In this document: one piece after another, positions 24,715 to 32,692 of the stretch
Numbering within the stretch: position 1 is the stretch's first letter
Layout of the letters: each line of letters starts with the position of its first letter
Source of the DNA: Clostridia bacterium
GTDB taxonomy: Bacteria; Bacillota; Clostridia; Oscillospirales; CAG-272
Direction of reading: 5' to 3'
DNA: 51,288 nt
Assembly: GCA_017398585.1 (NCBI GenBank)
Contig: JAFQFS010000045.1
Location: forward strand, 1 to 51,288
Notes under the pieces: generated by a model
What the model saw: only the letters and a program-made list of their open reading frames with translations
Database searches by the model: none
What the model was told of the DNA's origin: nothing
Position numbers and translations under genes: made by a program

Positions 24715-25128
24715 TCAGAGAACAGCAACAACCAGAACAAACAGAAATGCCAGCCCCGTGACAACCGAAGCCGTTACGGCAATGCGCAGATCGTGCGGAA
24801 GCATGGCGTGTGCGGGATTTTTTTCGCTGACACGAACCGGGATTTCGATGCCGGTTTTGTAGTACGGTATGCTGTGACTGTAAAAAGAACGGACATAGTA
24901 GGTACTTCCGTCGATGCTGTATGCTGCAGTAATGAGGTTCCGGCGTCTGTTTTCACGATCTTCCGTCAATTCCGCAATCGTGCCGGTCACGGTCTGACGA
25001 TAACGGAAATACCGGAAAACGGGCAGGAGATTGTAAATCAGACTGCCGAGCAGAAGTGCGAGTGTTACCGGCAGAGGAAGGTTACGGGAACGGTTTCTGC
25101 TGTAGACACGAAGAAACAGGGAGAGCAT
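24715..25128 (-). CDS. DUF3592-like membrane protein
   Basis: A 137-residue protein with a hydrophobic segment near residues 20-38 and another at the C-terminus (about 113-135). A beta-rich domain lies between them: TGTIAELTEDRENRRRN, ITAAYSIDGSTYYVRS, IEIPVRVSEKNPAHAML. This layout fits DUF3592. AAGGAGG lies 4 nt before ATG at 25128. It is the first gene of the operon with GH127 and SGNH, and its function is unknown. Confidence 0.75.
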   Translation of the reverse strand: MLSLFLRVYSRNRSRNLPLPVTLALLLGSLIYNLLPVFRYFRYRQTVTGTIAELTEDRENRRRNLITAAYSIDGSTYYVRSFYSHSIPYYKTGIEIPVRVSEKNPAHAMLPHDLRIAVTASVVTGLAFLFVLVVAVL

Positions 25129-25142
25129 ATGTCCTCCTTGGG

Positions 25143-25159
25143 GACAGGATATTCCTGTC
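25143..25159. promoter_or_regulatory. Operator-like palindrome at the GH127 operon start
   Basis: GACAGGAATATCCTGTC is a palindrome with 6-bp arms. It covers the expected transcription start (about 25156) of the minus-strand promoter, so a bound repressor would block initiation. It resembles the ACAGG/CCTGT repeat at the GH20 promoter. Confidence 0.5.
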
Positions 25160-25162
25160 TCC

Positions 25163-25191
25163 ATTATAGCATAACTCGCGCCGTTTGTAAA
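25163..25191 (-). promoter_or_regulatory. Promoter of the DUF3592-GH127-SGNH operon
   Basis: TTTACA, 17-nt spacer, TATAAT on the minus strand. Confidence 0.82.
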
Positions 25192-25262
25192 ACGGAAACG
25201 GGAAAGATTTGCGGAAAATCCCACGTTTCCGAAGACTTTTTTTCCTTCTCTCTGCCCTTATA

Positions 25263-25291
25263 TTGACTTTCGTCCACGGCTGTGATAAAAT
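25263..25291 (+). promoter_or_regulatory. Promoter of the flippase gene
   Basis: TTGACT, 17-nt spacer, TAAAAT. The leader is about 32 nt to the proposed CTG start. Confidence 0.82.
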
Positions 25292-25329
25292 TGCATATAT
25301 AAATTTATTAGGTAAAGAAGGTATCAGCT

Positions 25330-26898
25330 CTGAAAACTTCCGATAGAAAAGGAACCTTTCTGCAGGGCGCGTTCATCCTCACGATCTCCACGGCGTTCGT
25401 GAAGCTGGCCGGTCTGCTCTTCACCATCCCGATTGCCAATATGCTCGGCGGCGACGGCATGGGTTATTTTTATGCCGCCTACGATATCTACAACATGCTC
25501 GCCGTACTCGCGTCCGCCGGTCTTCCGGTCGCCGTGTCCCGTATGGTCAGTGAAACTCTCGTTTCCGGCAACACTGCCGAAGCAGACCGGATTTATACGA
25601 TTTCCGTCCGGATCTTCACGATTCTCGGTGCCGTCATCGCAGCCGTTATGTTCTTCGGAGCGGACGGTCTTGCCGCTATCATCAAGAATCCCAACGCAGG
25701 CATGTCCATCCGTGCACTGTCGATCACATCATTCTGTGCGTTCGTGATGTCCGCGCTCCGCGGGTACTTCCAGGGACACTCTATTATGAAGTACACCGCC
25801 GTTTCGCAGGTCATCGAAGCGTTTGCGAAACTGTTCTTCGGATGCCTGCTCGCGTACGTCCTGCTGAAGACCGAATATTCGTATGTCGGCGGTTCCGCTG
25901 GTGCGATCCTCGGCGTTTCTCTGGGCGCGGTTCTCGCGGTCGTTTACCTCCTGTTCAACAAGAAGCGTATGGACAGGGACAAGGAAGTCTGCGACCTCCC
26001 CGTGCGCGACACACGTACCATTATCCGTGAACTTTTCCGGATCGCCATTCCCGTTTCCCTCGGTGCGTCCGTCATGAGCCTTGTCAACCTCATCGACACG
26101 ACCGTCATCATGCGCATCCTGCAGGACGGTCTCGGCTATACATACGAACGTGCGAACTGGCTCTACGGTGTGTTCGGCAATGCAAAGAAGATTTTCAACT
26201 TCCCGTCCGCCTTTATCGTACCGTTCTCGGTCAGCATTCTCCCCGTTCTTACCGCTGCATTCACGGCGAAGGATAAGGACGGCGTGCGCACCAATATGGT
26301 GACCTGCTTCAAGTATGCGCTCCTGCTGGCTCTCCCGGCAGGCGTCGGTATTACCGTGCTGGCGGAACCCATTATGCACATCATTTACTTCAACACCCCC
26401 GAAGAAGCAGCGGCCGGTACGCCTCTGCTTGCAATCTTCGGTATTGCGGTCATCCTGTATGCGGTCGTTTCCATCAGCGGTGCCATCCTGCAGGCGTTCG
26501 GACATGTTAACCGTCCGCTTATCAGCCTGACGGTTGGCGGCATCATCAAGTGCGTGCTGAACGCGGTGCTCGTCGGAGTTGAAGCGGTCAATATCGCGGG
26601 TGCGCCTATCGCGACCTGTGTCTGCTACGTTGTGATGATTGGTATGAACGTCTTCTTCCTCCGGAAGTATCTCGCCGGCTGCGGTGCGATCCTCTGGAAC
26701 ACCGTCAAGACGGCGGTGGCCTCCCTTCTCATGGGCGGCTTTGCCTACGGCGCGTACGCGGTGCTTTCCGGTGCGCTCGGCGTGAAAATGGGCGGTCTGG
26801 TCTCCATCATGGGAGCGGTCGTGGTTTACGCGGTACTGGTGATTGTTCTCAAGGTCGTAACGATCAAGGAACTCAAGTCCATGGTAAGACGCGGTTAA
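25330..26898 (+). CDS. Polysaccharide/lipid II flippase, SpoVB/MurJ type (MOP superfamily)
   Basis: A protein of about 522 residues with 14 predicted membrane segments, similar to SpoVB/YtgP-type flippases that move lipid-linked cell-wall or polysaccharide precursors. The conserved family N-terminus (KGTFLQGAFILTISTAFVK) lies upstream of the first GTG. No ATG, GTG or TTG is available between the upstream in-frame TAG and that segment. CTG at 25330 lies 8 nt after GAAGG and is the best start. A second CTG at 25360 also has AAAAGGA 7 nt upstream but would cut the N-terminus. A composite repeat follows the stop. Confidence 0.88.
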   Translation: MKTSDRKGTFLQGAFILTISTAFVKLAGLLFTIPIANMLGGDGMGYFYAAYDIYNMLAVLASAGLPVAVSRMVSETLVSGNTAEADRIYTISVRIFTILGAVIAAVMFFGADGLAAIIKNPNAGMSIRALSITSFCAFVMSALRGYFQGHSIMKYTAVSQVIEAFAKLFFGCLLAYVLLKTEYSYVGGSAGAILGVSLGAVLAVVYLLFNKKRMDRDKEVCDLPVRDTRTIIRELFRIAIPVSLGASVMSLVNLIDTTVIMRILQDGLGYTYERANWLYGVFGNAKKIFNFPSAFIVPFSVSILPVLTAAFTAKDKDGVRTNMVTCFKYALLLALPAGVGITVLAEPIMHIIYFNTPEEAAAGTPLLAIFGIAVILYAVVSISGAILQAFGHVNRPLISLTVGGIIKCVLNAVLVGVEAVNIAGAPIATCVCYVVMIGMNVFFLRKYLAGCGAILWNTVKTAVASLLMGGFAYGAYAVLSGALGVKMGGLVSIMGAVVVYAVLVIVLKVVTIKELKSMVRRG

Positions 26899-26900
26899 AC

Positions 26901-27070
26901 GGAGTTTCGCGGGGAAAACTTTTTTGAAAAAAAGATTTTCCCCGCACCCCTTTCAAAAAACTTTAAACGGATAAACAAAAAATCTGCACCAATCAAAAAA
27001 CAATTCCACAGATTAAAGCTTTTTGAAAAGGGTTCGGGAAAAACTTTTTCTCGAAAAAGTTTTTCCCGAG
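26901..27070. repeat. Composite hairpin repeat 2
   Basis: The left unit pairs GCGGGGAAAACTTTTTT with a slightly diverged AAAGATTTTCCCCGC, ending at 26945. The right unit is a perfect 17-bp stem, 27034-27050 with 27053-27069 (TCGGGAAAAACTTTTTC). The arms ACCCCTTTCAAAAAACTTT and AAGCTTTTTGAAAAGGGT are complementary over most of their length. The central hairpin is degenerate (AAATCTGCACC remains on one side). It lies between the flippase and GDPD genes. Confidence 0.85.
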
Positions 27071-27100
27071 AAATTATATTTCTATAGAAGGAGAAAACCT

Positions 27101-27934
27101 ATGAAATTTGATATTCGCGAAGCGGCTTCCGAACGCGTGATTCTCTGTGCGCACCGCGGGGTATGGGGCGGCAACATCCCCTGCAACAACCTTCTCGCGT
27201 ACGACATCGCACTGGCTCAGGGCGCGGACATGGTCGAGATCGACGTGACCATGGCGGGCGACGGCGAATTGTTCATCTTCCATCCGCACATGGAACGCCG
27301 CCACATCGGCAAGGACGTTCACCTCGAAGACATGACCACCGAGGAGATCAAAAAGCTCCGCTACTGCAACTACGACGGTTCCGAAACCGAGATCGGGCTG
27401 AACACGCTTGACGAATTGCTCGAACACCTCAAGGGACGCTGCTTCATCAACGTTGACAAGTTTGGCGACCATCCTGCGGAGATCATCGAAAAGATCAAGC
27501 GCCACGACATGAAGGATCAGATCATCCTCAAGTGCAGCCCGAATCCCGCGCAGCTTGACATCATAGAAACCTACGCGCCGGATATTCAGTTCCTGCCCGT
27601 CATTTCGAAGGACGGAGGTGTTCACGAAATGATGAAGACCAGAAATATCAACTACATCGGTTCCGAACTGCTTTTCAAGACCATGGACGACGAACTCGCG
27701 TCCGCAGAGTACCGCGAAAAACTTCATAAGGACGGCAAGCTCTGTTGGGTCAACACCATCGTGTACAGCTATAAGGCGGTCCTCGCGGCGTTCCATTCCG
27801 ACGACACCGCTCTCGCAGGGGATCCCGAATACGGCTGGGGCTGGTGTGCCGACAACTTCGACATTATCCAGACCGACTGGATTGGTCCGCTGTCCGCATA
27901 CCTCGAAAAGACCGGACGGAGATTCAGAAAATAA
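27101..27934 (+). CDS. Glycerophosphodiester phosphodiesterase family protein
   Basis: A 277-residue TIM-barrel protein with the GDPD signature: AHRG near residues 17-20 and VEIDVTMAGDGELFIFHP with the metal-binding Glu and Asp. It probably hydrolyses glycerophosphodiesters to glycerol-3-phosphate and an alcohol. No signal peptide is seen. ATG at 27101 follows AGAAGGAG by 8 nt, so it uses a normal ribosome binding site despite the repeat just upstream. A longer frame that reads through the repeat is rejected. Confidence 0.9.
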   Translation: MKFDIREAASERVILCAHRGVWGGNIPCNNLLAYDIALAQGADMVEIDVTMAGDGELFIFHPHMERRHIGKDVHLEDMTTEEIKKLRYCNYDGSETEIGLNTLDELLEHLKGRCFINVDKFGDHPAEIIEKIKRHDMKDQIILKCSPNPAQLDIIETYAPDIQFLPVISKDGGVHEMMKTRNINYIGSELLFKTMDDELASAEYREKLHKDGKLCWVNTIVYSYKAVLAAFHSDDTALAGDPEYGWGWCADNFDIIQTDWIGPLSAYLEKTGRRFRK

Positions 27935-27937
27935 AAT

Positions 27938-27995
27938 AATTGGGGAAACCTTTTTTGCAAAAAAGGTTTCCCCAAACCCCTTCCCAAAAATCCTT
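27938..27995 (-). repeat. Single hairpin repeat unit, reverse orientation
   Basis: A perfect 36-nt palindrome at 27940-27975, with half-site TTGGGGAAACCTTTTTTG, followed by the arm ACCCCTTCCCAAAAA. The stem has AAACC/GGTTT in place of AAAAC/GTTTT in other units, so both strands changed together. It lies between the GDPD and pepF genes. Confidence 0.9.
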
Positions 27996-28028
27996 ATACT
28001 AAATAAAAAAATAGTCAGGTTTAGATTT

Positions 28029-29804
28029 ATGAGAAACAGAAATGAAATTCCCGCGGAACTGAAGTGGGATTTTACGCATATATTTGTGACTCACGAAGAC
28101 TGGGAAAAGGCGTTTGCGGAATGTGAAGCGGCGATTCCGTCCGTTGCGGCGGTCAAAGGAACTCTCGGTCAGTCTGCGGAAGCGCTGTACAATGCCTACG
28201 AGACGATGTACGGGTTCTCCGAAAAGTTCTCGCGTGTTTCCTGTTATGCATTCCTTGCGAAGTCTGCAGACGGTTCCGACACCGCCGCGCAGGTCATGAG
28301 TGACCGCGTACGCATGCTCGGTGTCAAGTATGGTACGGCAATGGCGTTCTTTACGCCGGAACTGCTGGAAATTCCCGAGGAGACCCTCGCGGAATTCCTG
28401 AAGTACGAACCGCTGCAGAAATATGCGCACATCATTGAAAACGAAACCCGTCTGCGGGCGTACATCCTCGACGAAAAGAGCGAACAGCTCCTTGCGAAGG
28501 TTTCGAAGATCACCGGTATTCCGAAGTCAACGTACGATATGTTCACAAACGTTGAAATGTCGTTCCCGAAGACCCTTGCGGAAAACGGCGAAGAAGTGGA
28601 ACTGACCCGCGGCATGTTCGGCATGTTCCGCGAATCCGGCGACCGCAGGGTACGTGAATCGGCATTTGAGGCCATGTTCGGTACGTACGGCAAGTACATC
28701 AACACGTTCGCGTCTCTCTACGGCGGCAGCGTCAAGAAGGACAATATGGGCGCGGACATCCGCGGCTATTCCTCCGCACGTGCGGCGTCCCTCGCGGGAA
28801 GCAACGTTCCCGAAGCGGTTTACGACGCTCTCGTGGAAGCCGTGCACGATGCGATCCCGTCGATGGTGAAGTACCTTGACCTGCGCAAGAAGGCGCTCGG
28901 TCTGGAAACACTCGACGTATTCGACCTCTATACCCCGATGGTTGCCGACGTGGATTATCCGATGCCGTACGAAAACGCGTGCGAACTCGTCAAGAAGGCA
29001 GTCGCACCGCTCGGTCAGGCGTACGTTGATGTGATCGACCGCGCGTACCACGAAAACTGGATCGACGTTTACGAAACGCCCGGCAAGGATTCCGGTGCGT
29101 TCTCGATGGGCGTTCATGGCGTTCACCCGTACGTCATGATGAACTTCAACGGTACTCTCGACCACGCGTTCACCCTCGCGCACGAGCTTGGTCACGCGAT
29201 GCACTCCTATCTGTCTTCCGAAGCACGTGATTATGCAAACCACGGATATCACCTTGTGGTTGCCGAAGTGGCATCTACCTGCAATGAGGTTCTGCTGACC
29301 AAGTATCTTCTCGCGAACGAAACGGACCGCAAGCGCCGTGCCTACATTCTCAATCACTTCCTCGAAGGCTTCCGTACGACCGTATTCCGTCAGACCCTGT
29401 TTGCGGAATTCGAACAGAAGACCCATGAACTCGAAGCATCCGGCACGCCGCTGACCGCCGAATGTATGTGTGATCTGTATGCGTCCCTCGTGAAGCAGTA
29501 CTATCCGAACGCGGAATTCCGTGACGTTGTGAAGTACGAATGGGCGTTCATCCCGCATTTCTATCGTGCGTTCTATGTTTATCAGTACGCGACCGGCTTC
29601 TCTTCCGCCGTTGCGATCGCATCGAATATCCTCGAAACCGGTGATCCGTCGAAGTATCTTGAATTCCTCGCGACCGGCGGTTCCGACTATCCGATCAACG
29701 AGCTGAAGATCGCCGGCATCGACCTCACCTCTCCCGAAGTCGTCAAGAATGCAATGAAAGTCTTCGACGAAACCATCGACGAACTCGCCGAATTGTTGGG
29801 GTGA
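28029..29804 (+). CDS. pepF: Oligoendopeptidase F (M3B metallopeptidase)
   Basis: A 591-residue cytoplasmic peptidase. The M3 zinc motif HELGHAMHSYLS lies near residues 386-397, with the third ligand Glu in VVAEVASTCNEVLL about 27 residues later. The length is typical of PepF (about 600). It degrades medium-length peptides, so it serves protein turnover and nutrition. Upstream ribosome binding is weak (CAGG about 9 nt before ATG). An upstream in-frame extension reads through the repeat and is rejected. Confidence 0.95.
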   Translation: MRNRNEIPAELKWDFTHIFVTHEDWEKAFAECEAAIPSVAAVKGTLGQSAEALYNAYETMYGFSEKFSRVSCYAFLAKSADGSDTAAQVMSDRVRMLGVKYGTAMAFFTPELLEIPEETLAEFLKYEPLQKYAHIIENETRLRAYILDEKSEQLLAKVSKITGIPKSTYDMFTNVEMSFPKTLAENGEEVELTRGMFGMFRESGDRRVRESAFEAMFGTYGKYINTFASLYGGSVKKDNMGADIRGYSSARAASLAGSNVPEAVYDALVEAVHDAIPSMVKYLDLRKKALGLETLDVFDLYTPMVADVDYPMPYENACELVKKAVAPLGQAYVDVIDRAYHENWIDVYETPGKDSGAFSMGVHGVHPYVMMNFNGTLDHAFTLAHELGHAMHSYLSSEARDYANHGYHLVVAEVASTCNEVLLTKYLLANETDRKRRAYILNHFLEGFRTTVFRQTLFAEFEQKTHELEASGTPLTAECMCDLYASLVKQYYPNAEFRDVVKYEWAFIPHFYRAFYVYQYATGFSSAVAIASNILETGDPSKYLEFLATGGSDYPINELKIAGIDLTSPEVVKNAMKVFDETIDELAELLG

Positions 29805-29807
29805 GCT

Positions 29808-30011
29808 TCCGGGGAAAAACTTTTTTTCAAAAAGTTTTTCCCCGAACCCCTTTTCAAAAACTTTCAAACAAATGTGTTGACAAAGTTCCGGTGCAGACCG
29901 TAAGAAAAGGGGAAACGAACAATCCGCACTCACTCAATCAAGTCATATAGATTGAAGTTTTTTGAAAGGAGTGCGGGAGGAACTTTTTTTCAAAAAGTTT
30001 CCCCCGCGAAA
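29808..30011. repeat. Composite hairpin repeat 4, with an apparent split Shine-Dalgarno
   Basis: The left unit pairs CGGGGAAAAACTTTTT (29810-29825) with 29829-29844. The right unit pairs GCGGGAGGAACTTTTT with AAAAAGTTTCCCCCGC (ending 30007) with two imperfect positions. The arms ACCCCTTTTCAAAAACTTTC and GAAGTTTTTTGAAAGGAGT are complementary. The right arm contains AAAGGAG. The MBL gene ATG lies 10 nt after the hairpin and has no other Shine-Dalgarno. Confidence 0.85.
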
Positions 30012-30017
30012 TCCATT

Positions 30018-30734
30018 ATGCGTATTACCTTTATCGGCACCAGCCATGGCGTACCGGAACCGGAACGCAGATGCTCCTGTACCATGATCGAAACCGCAGG
30101 CCGGTACTATTTCATTGACATGGGTACACAGGCGATCGAAGACCTCATCCACCGCGGCATTTCCATCAACGCGGTCAAGGGTATCTTCATCACCCATCCT
30201 CACGGTGACCATACGAACGGTCTGATTTCCTTCGTCGATCTTGCGAACTGGTACTTCAAGACGTCGGAACCGCAGGTATACCTGCCCGACGAAAGCCTTG
30301 TCACCGGTATGAAAGCATGGATCTCCGGCGGAAAGGATCTTCGGGAAGGTATCGGTCTGCACGTTTACGAAGCGGGTGTGATTTACGACGACGGCTTTGC
30401 AAAGGTCACGGCGATTGCGACCCAGCACTGTCATCATTCCCACGCGTTCCTTTTTGAAGCGGAAGGGAAGAAGATCCTCTTCACCGGCGACCTCGGACAT
30501 CCCACGAAGGACTTCCCGCAGGTGGCATTTGAGGAAGAACTCGACCTCATCATCGTGGAATCCGCACACTTCTCCTCCGACGCGACCGAGGCTGTCCTTG
30601 CGAACGCGAAGGTGAAGCGGGTTCTTCACAACCACATCAGCCCCCGCTGGGCAGAAGACCTCGCGAGAATGGCGAGCCGTGAACATCACTACCAGTACGG
30701 CAAGGCGTTCGACGGCATGGAAGTCGTGATGTAA
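30018..30734 (+). CDS. MBL-fold metal-dependent hydrolase (RNase Z-like)
   Basis: A 238-residue metallo-beta-lactamase-fold protein. The metal motif is THPHGDHTNG near residues 57-66. Further ligands lie in QHCHHSHAFLF, FTGDLGHP and the C-terminal HNHISPR. The layout resembles RNase Z/ElaC-like hydrolases, but substrate recognition elements are not identifiable. ATG at 30018 has no adjacent Shine-Dalgarno. AAAGGAG lies beyond a repeat hairpin. The metallophosphoesterase gene begins 12 nt after the stop, so the two form an operon. Confidence 0.85.
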   Translation: MRITFIGTSHGVPEPERRCSCTMIETAGRYYFIDMGTQAIEDLIHRGISINAVKGIFITHPHGDHTNGLISFVDLANWYFKTSEPQVYLPDESLVTGMKAWISGGKDLREGIGLHVYEAGVIYDDGFAKVTAIATQHCHHSHAFLFEAEGKKILFTGDLGHPTKDFPQVAFEEELDLIIVESAHFSSDATEAVLANAKVKRVLHNHISPRWAEDLARMASREHHYQYGKAFDGMEVVM

Positions 30735-30746
30735 GGGGGAAACGAA

Positions 30747-31850
30747 ATGGAAGAAAACAGTGTACTCCGCTTTGACCCCTCCGTTTTCGTGGTAGGCAGG
30801 GACTACCAGATCATTTTTCTGACGACGACCATGGGGATTGGCTGGATCGAAATTGACGGCGAACGCTTCACTGACGAAGAATGCGGTCTGCTCATGTACG
30901 ATACCGTTCATAAGATTCCCGTCCCCGGCGACAAGCTGAACGCGGCGGGACATTACACCGTTGTGTTCGTCGAATATCTCGATAAAAAACCTTATTATCC
31001 GGAAGGTGTGGAAAAAGTCCGCAAGACGTACAATTTCTATCCGCTGACCGGTGACGACTTCCGTCTGTTCCAGTTTGCCGATACGCACGCGCAGACCGCA
31101 CTGCCGATCGAAACCTTCAACATGGTCGGCGGTACCTGCGACATCCTCCTGCTCAACGGCGACATCAATGAATGGAGCGACAAGATCGAGCATTTCTATA
31201 CCTCGTACGAGCTGGCTGCGAACGCCGTTCACGGCGAACGTCCGGTTATCGGATCCCGCGGCAACCACGACACGAGAGGGCACAAGGCACAGCTTCTGCC
31301 GAACTACATCCCGACCGCATTCCGTGACGGACGGCGCGAGACCTTCTATTCCTTCCGTCAGGGCGCCCTCTGGGGTCTCATTCTCGACTGCGGCGAAGAC
31401 AAGTACGACCACAACATCGAGTACGGCGGAACGATCTTCTTCGATGCGTTCCGTAAACGTGAGACGGAATACCTCGAATCCCTGATCGCGAACAAGGAAA
31501 ACGAATACGCGGCGGACGGCGTCAAGTACAAGATCGCGTTCTGTCACGTGCCGATCACGGAAAAGTTCGGCCATCCGTTTGATGTTGCGTCCGATATCTA
31601 CGAATACTGGACGAAGCTGCTGAACGAAATGGGCATCGACCTGCTCGTCTGCGGTCATATGCACCGTGCGTACTGTATTCCGCCGCACACCGCAGGCAAG
31701 TGCGATGCCGATTTCCCGACGATGGTGATGAGCATCCCGAACGTCAAGCGCGAAGACGGCAGCAAGTACTACGTCGGCGGCATCGTTGACGCGAAGGACG
31801 GCAAGCTGATCGCAGCTCCCGCGCCGTACGGCGAACCCTTTACGTTCTGA
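30747..31850 (+). CDS. Calcineurin-like metallophosphoesterase
   Basis: A 367-residue protein. A beta-rich N-terminal domain of about 100 residues is followed by the metallophosphoesterase core: FADTHAQ (variant of DxH), LNGDINEWSD, GSRGNHDTRG and CGHMHRAY. The H-rich motifs bind two metals. No signal peptide is visible. GGGGG lies 7 nt before ATG. Cotranscription with the MBL hydrolase suggests joint processing of a phosphorylated compound, but the substrate is unknown. Confidence 0.88.
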   Translation: MEENSVLRFDPSVFVVGRDYQIIFLTTTMGIGWIEIDGERFTDEECGLLMYDTVHKIPVPGDKLNAAGHYTVVFVEYLDKKPYYPEGVEKVRKTYNFYPLTGDDFRLFQFADTHAQTALPIETFNMVGGTCDILLLNGDINEWSDKIEHFYTSYELAANAVHGERPVIGSRGNHDTRGHKAQLLPNYIPTAFRDGRRETFYSFRQGALWGLILDCGEDKYDHNIEYGGTIFFDAFRKRETEYLESLIANKENEYAADGVKYKIAFCHVPITEKFGHPFDVASDIYEYWTKLLNEMGIDLLVCGHMHRAYCIPPHTAGKCDADFPTMVMSIPNVKREDGSKYYVGGIVDAKDGKLIAAPAPYGEPFTF

Positions 31851-31860
31851 TCCTGTAACT

Positions 31861-31897
31861 AAAAAATGCGGTGACTTTTGAAAGTCATCGCATTTTT
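31861..31897. terminator. Bidirectional terminator after the metallophosphoesterase
   Basis: AAAAATGCGGTGACTT pairs with AAGTCATCGCATTTTT with one G-U pair, between convergent genes. Confidence 0.92.
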
Positions 31898-31915
31898 GCG
31901 GGTTTATGGGGATTT

Positions 31916-32440
31916 TCAAAGGTGCGACAGGATCCAGTTTTCCAGGGCTTCCGCCGCTTCCGCAGGTGTTTTTCCGGTGATATCGAGCAGGGTGATGGGC
32001 GGATTGGTCTCGGAGGCGTGTTCTTTCAGCCAGCGGTTGAAGTTGTACGACACGCGCAGCCAGTCTTCTTCATCGATGCCGCGGCCGTTTTTCATCCGGT
32101 CTTCGAGGGCTTCGTCACTGCATACAACCGCGAGATAATGGATCTCCGTGAACAGATCCCGTTCCGGGAGATTTTCGAACTGATCGGGTGTCGCGCATCC
32201 GCATAAAACGACCGGCTTGCCGCACTGGGAAATGTTCGCGCAGAGGTACATCCAGATCGTGCGCAGCCCGCGGTAATTGTCCTCGGGTGTGTCGTAGTAA
32301 TCGTCCCAGAGAATGTCGCTTTCCATCACGAGATACGGTTTTCCGGCCTCGTTCCGGAACAGCTCCTCGCAGGTGGTCGATTTCCCGACGCCGGACGCGC
32401 CGGTGACGACAAACAGCGGCAGTTTTTTGGTAGGAGTCAT
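31916..32440 (-). CDS. P-loop nucleotide kinase-like protein
   Basis: A 174-residue AAA/adenylate-kinase-like protein with Walker A GASGVGKST (residues 14-22) and a C-terminal helical region. It may be a small-molecule kinase, but the acceptor is unknown. It resembles the protein at 3039-3554 in size and layout without close sequence identity. GGAGG lies 6 nt before ATG. It has its own promoter divergent from the his operon, and it need not be functionally related to it. Confidence 0.78.
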   Translation of the reverse strand: MTPTKKLPLFVVTGASGVGKSTTCEELFRNEAGKPYLVMESDILWDDYYDTPEDNYRGLRTIWMYLCANISQCGKPVVLCGCATPDQFENLPERDLFTEIHYLAVVCSDEALEDRMKNGRGIDEEDWLRVSYNFNRWLKEHASETNPPITLLDITGKTPAEAAEALENWILSHL

Positions 32441-32472
32441 AAATAACCTCCAAAGTGCAGATTCTTTCTGAA

Positions 32473-32501
32473 ATTATACCATATTACCGGACGGATTACA
32501 A
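32473..32501 (-). promoter_or_regulatory. Promoter of the P-loop kinase-like gene
   Basis: TTGTAA, 17-nt spacer, TATAAT on the minus strand. Confidence 0.75.
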
Positions 32502-32556
32502 GAATTTCACGTACTTTTATACAATCCTACAAACTCAAAAGAATTCAGCAATTTAC

Positions 32557-32585
32557 TTGACTAAAGCGCTAAAGCGTGCTATAAT
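32557..32585 (+). promoter_or_regulatory. Promoter of the histidine operon
   Basis: TTGACT, 17-nt spacer, TATAAT. The spacer region contains a direct repeat of CTAAAGCG (32561-32576), which could be an operator. The leader of about 100 nt contains one hairpin repeat unit and no T-box or His-rich leader peptide. Confidence 0.88.
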
Positions 32586-32623
32586 AGGAACCATCAATTT
32601 TAACCAAACAATATTCTTTTTCC

Positions 32624-32692
32624 AGATTAAAGCTTTTTGAAAGGGGTTCGGGGAAAACTTTTTCTCGAAAAAGTTTTCCCCGAGAAACACCA
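32624..32692 (+). repeat. Hairpin repeat unit in the hisZ leader (split-RBS candidate)
   Basis: A perfect 17-bp stem, 32648-32664 with 32667-32683 (TCGGGGAAAACTTTTTC). The arm carries AAAGGGG at 32640-32646, one base before the stem. The hisZ ATG is 9 nt after the stem, with no Shine-Dalgarno in those 9 nt. Confidence 0.9.

Noticed and set aside
29877-29905. TTGACA in the centre of composite repeat 4 as a promoter for the MBL gene
   Set aside because: At 17-18 nt spacing there is only GTAAGA or TAAGAA, a poor -10 box. A weak promoter is possible but not supported.
29943-31919. Long antisense frame (658 codons) over the MBL and metallophosphoesterase genes
   Set aside because: Same shadow effect. 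The sense-strand proteins keep complete metal motifs, and the antisense frame has no ribosome binding site or known domain.
32586-32692. T-box or histidine leader-peptide attenuator before hisZ
   Set aside because: The leader of about 100 nt is too short for a T-box, has no AGGGUGG-type antiterminator bulge and no run of His codons. The only structure is the repeat hairpin, which is not followed by a T-tract.
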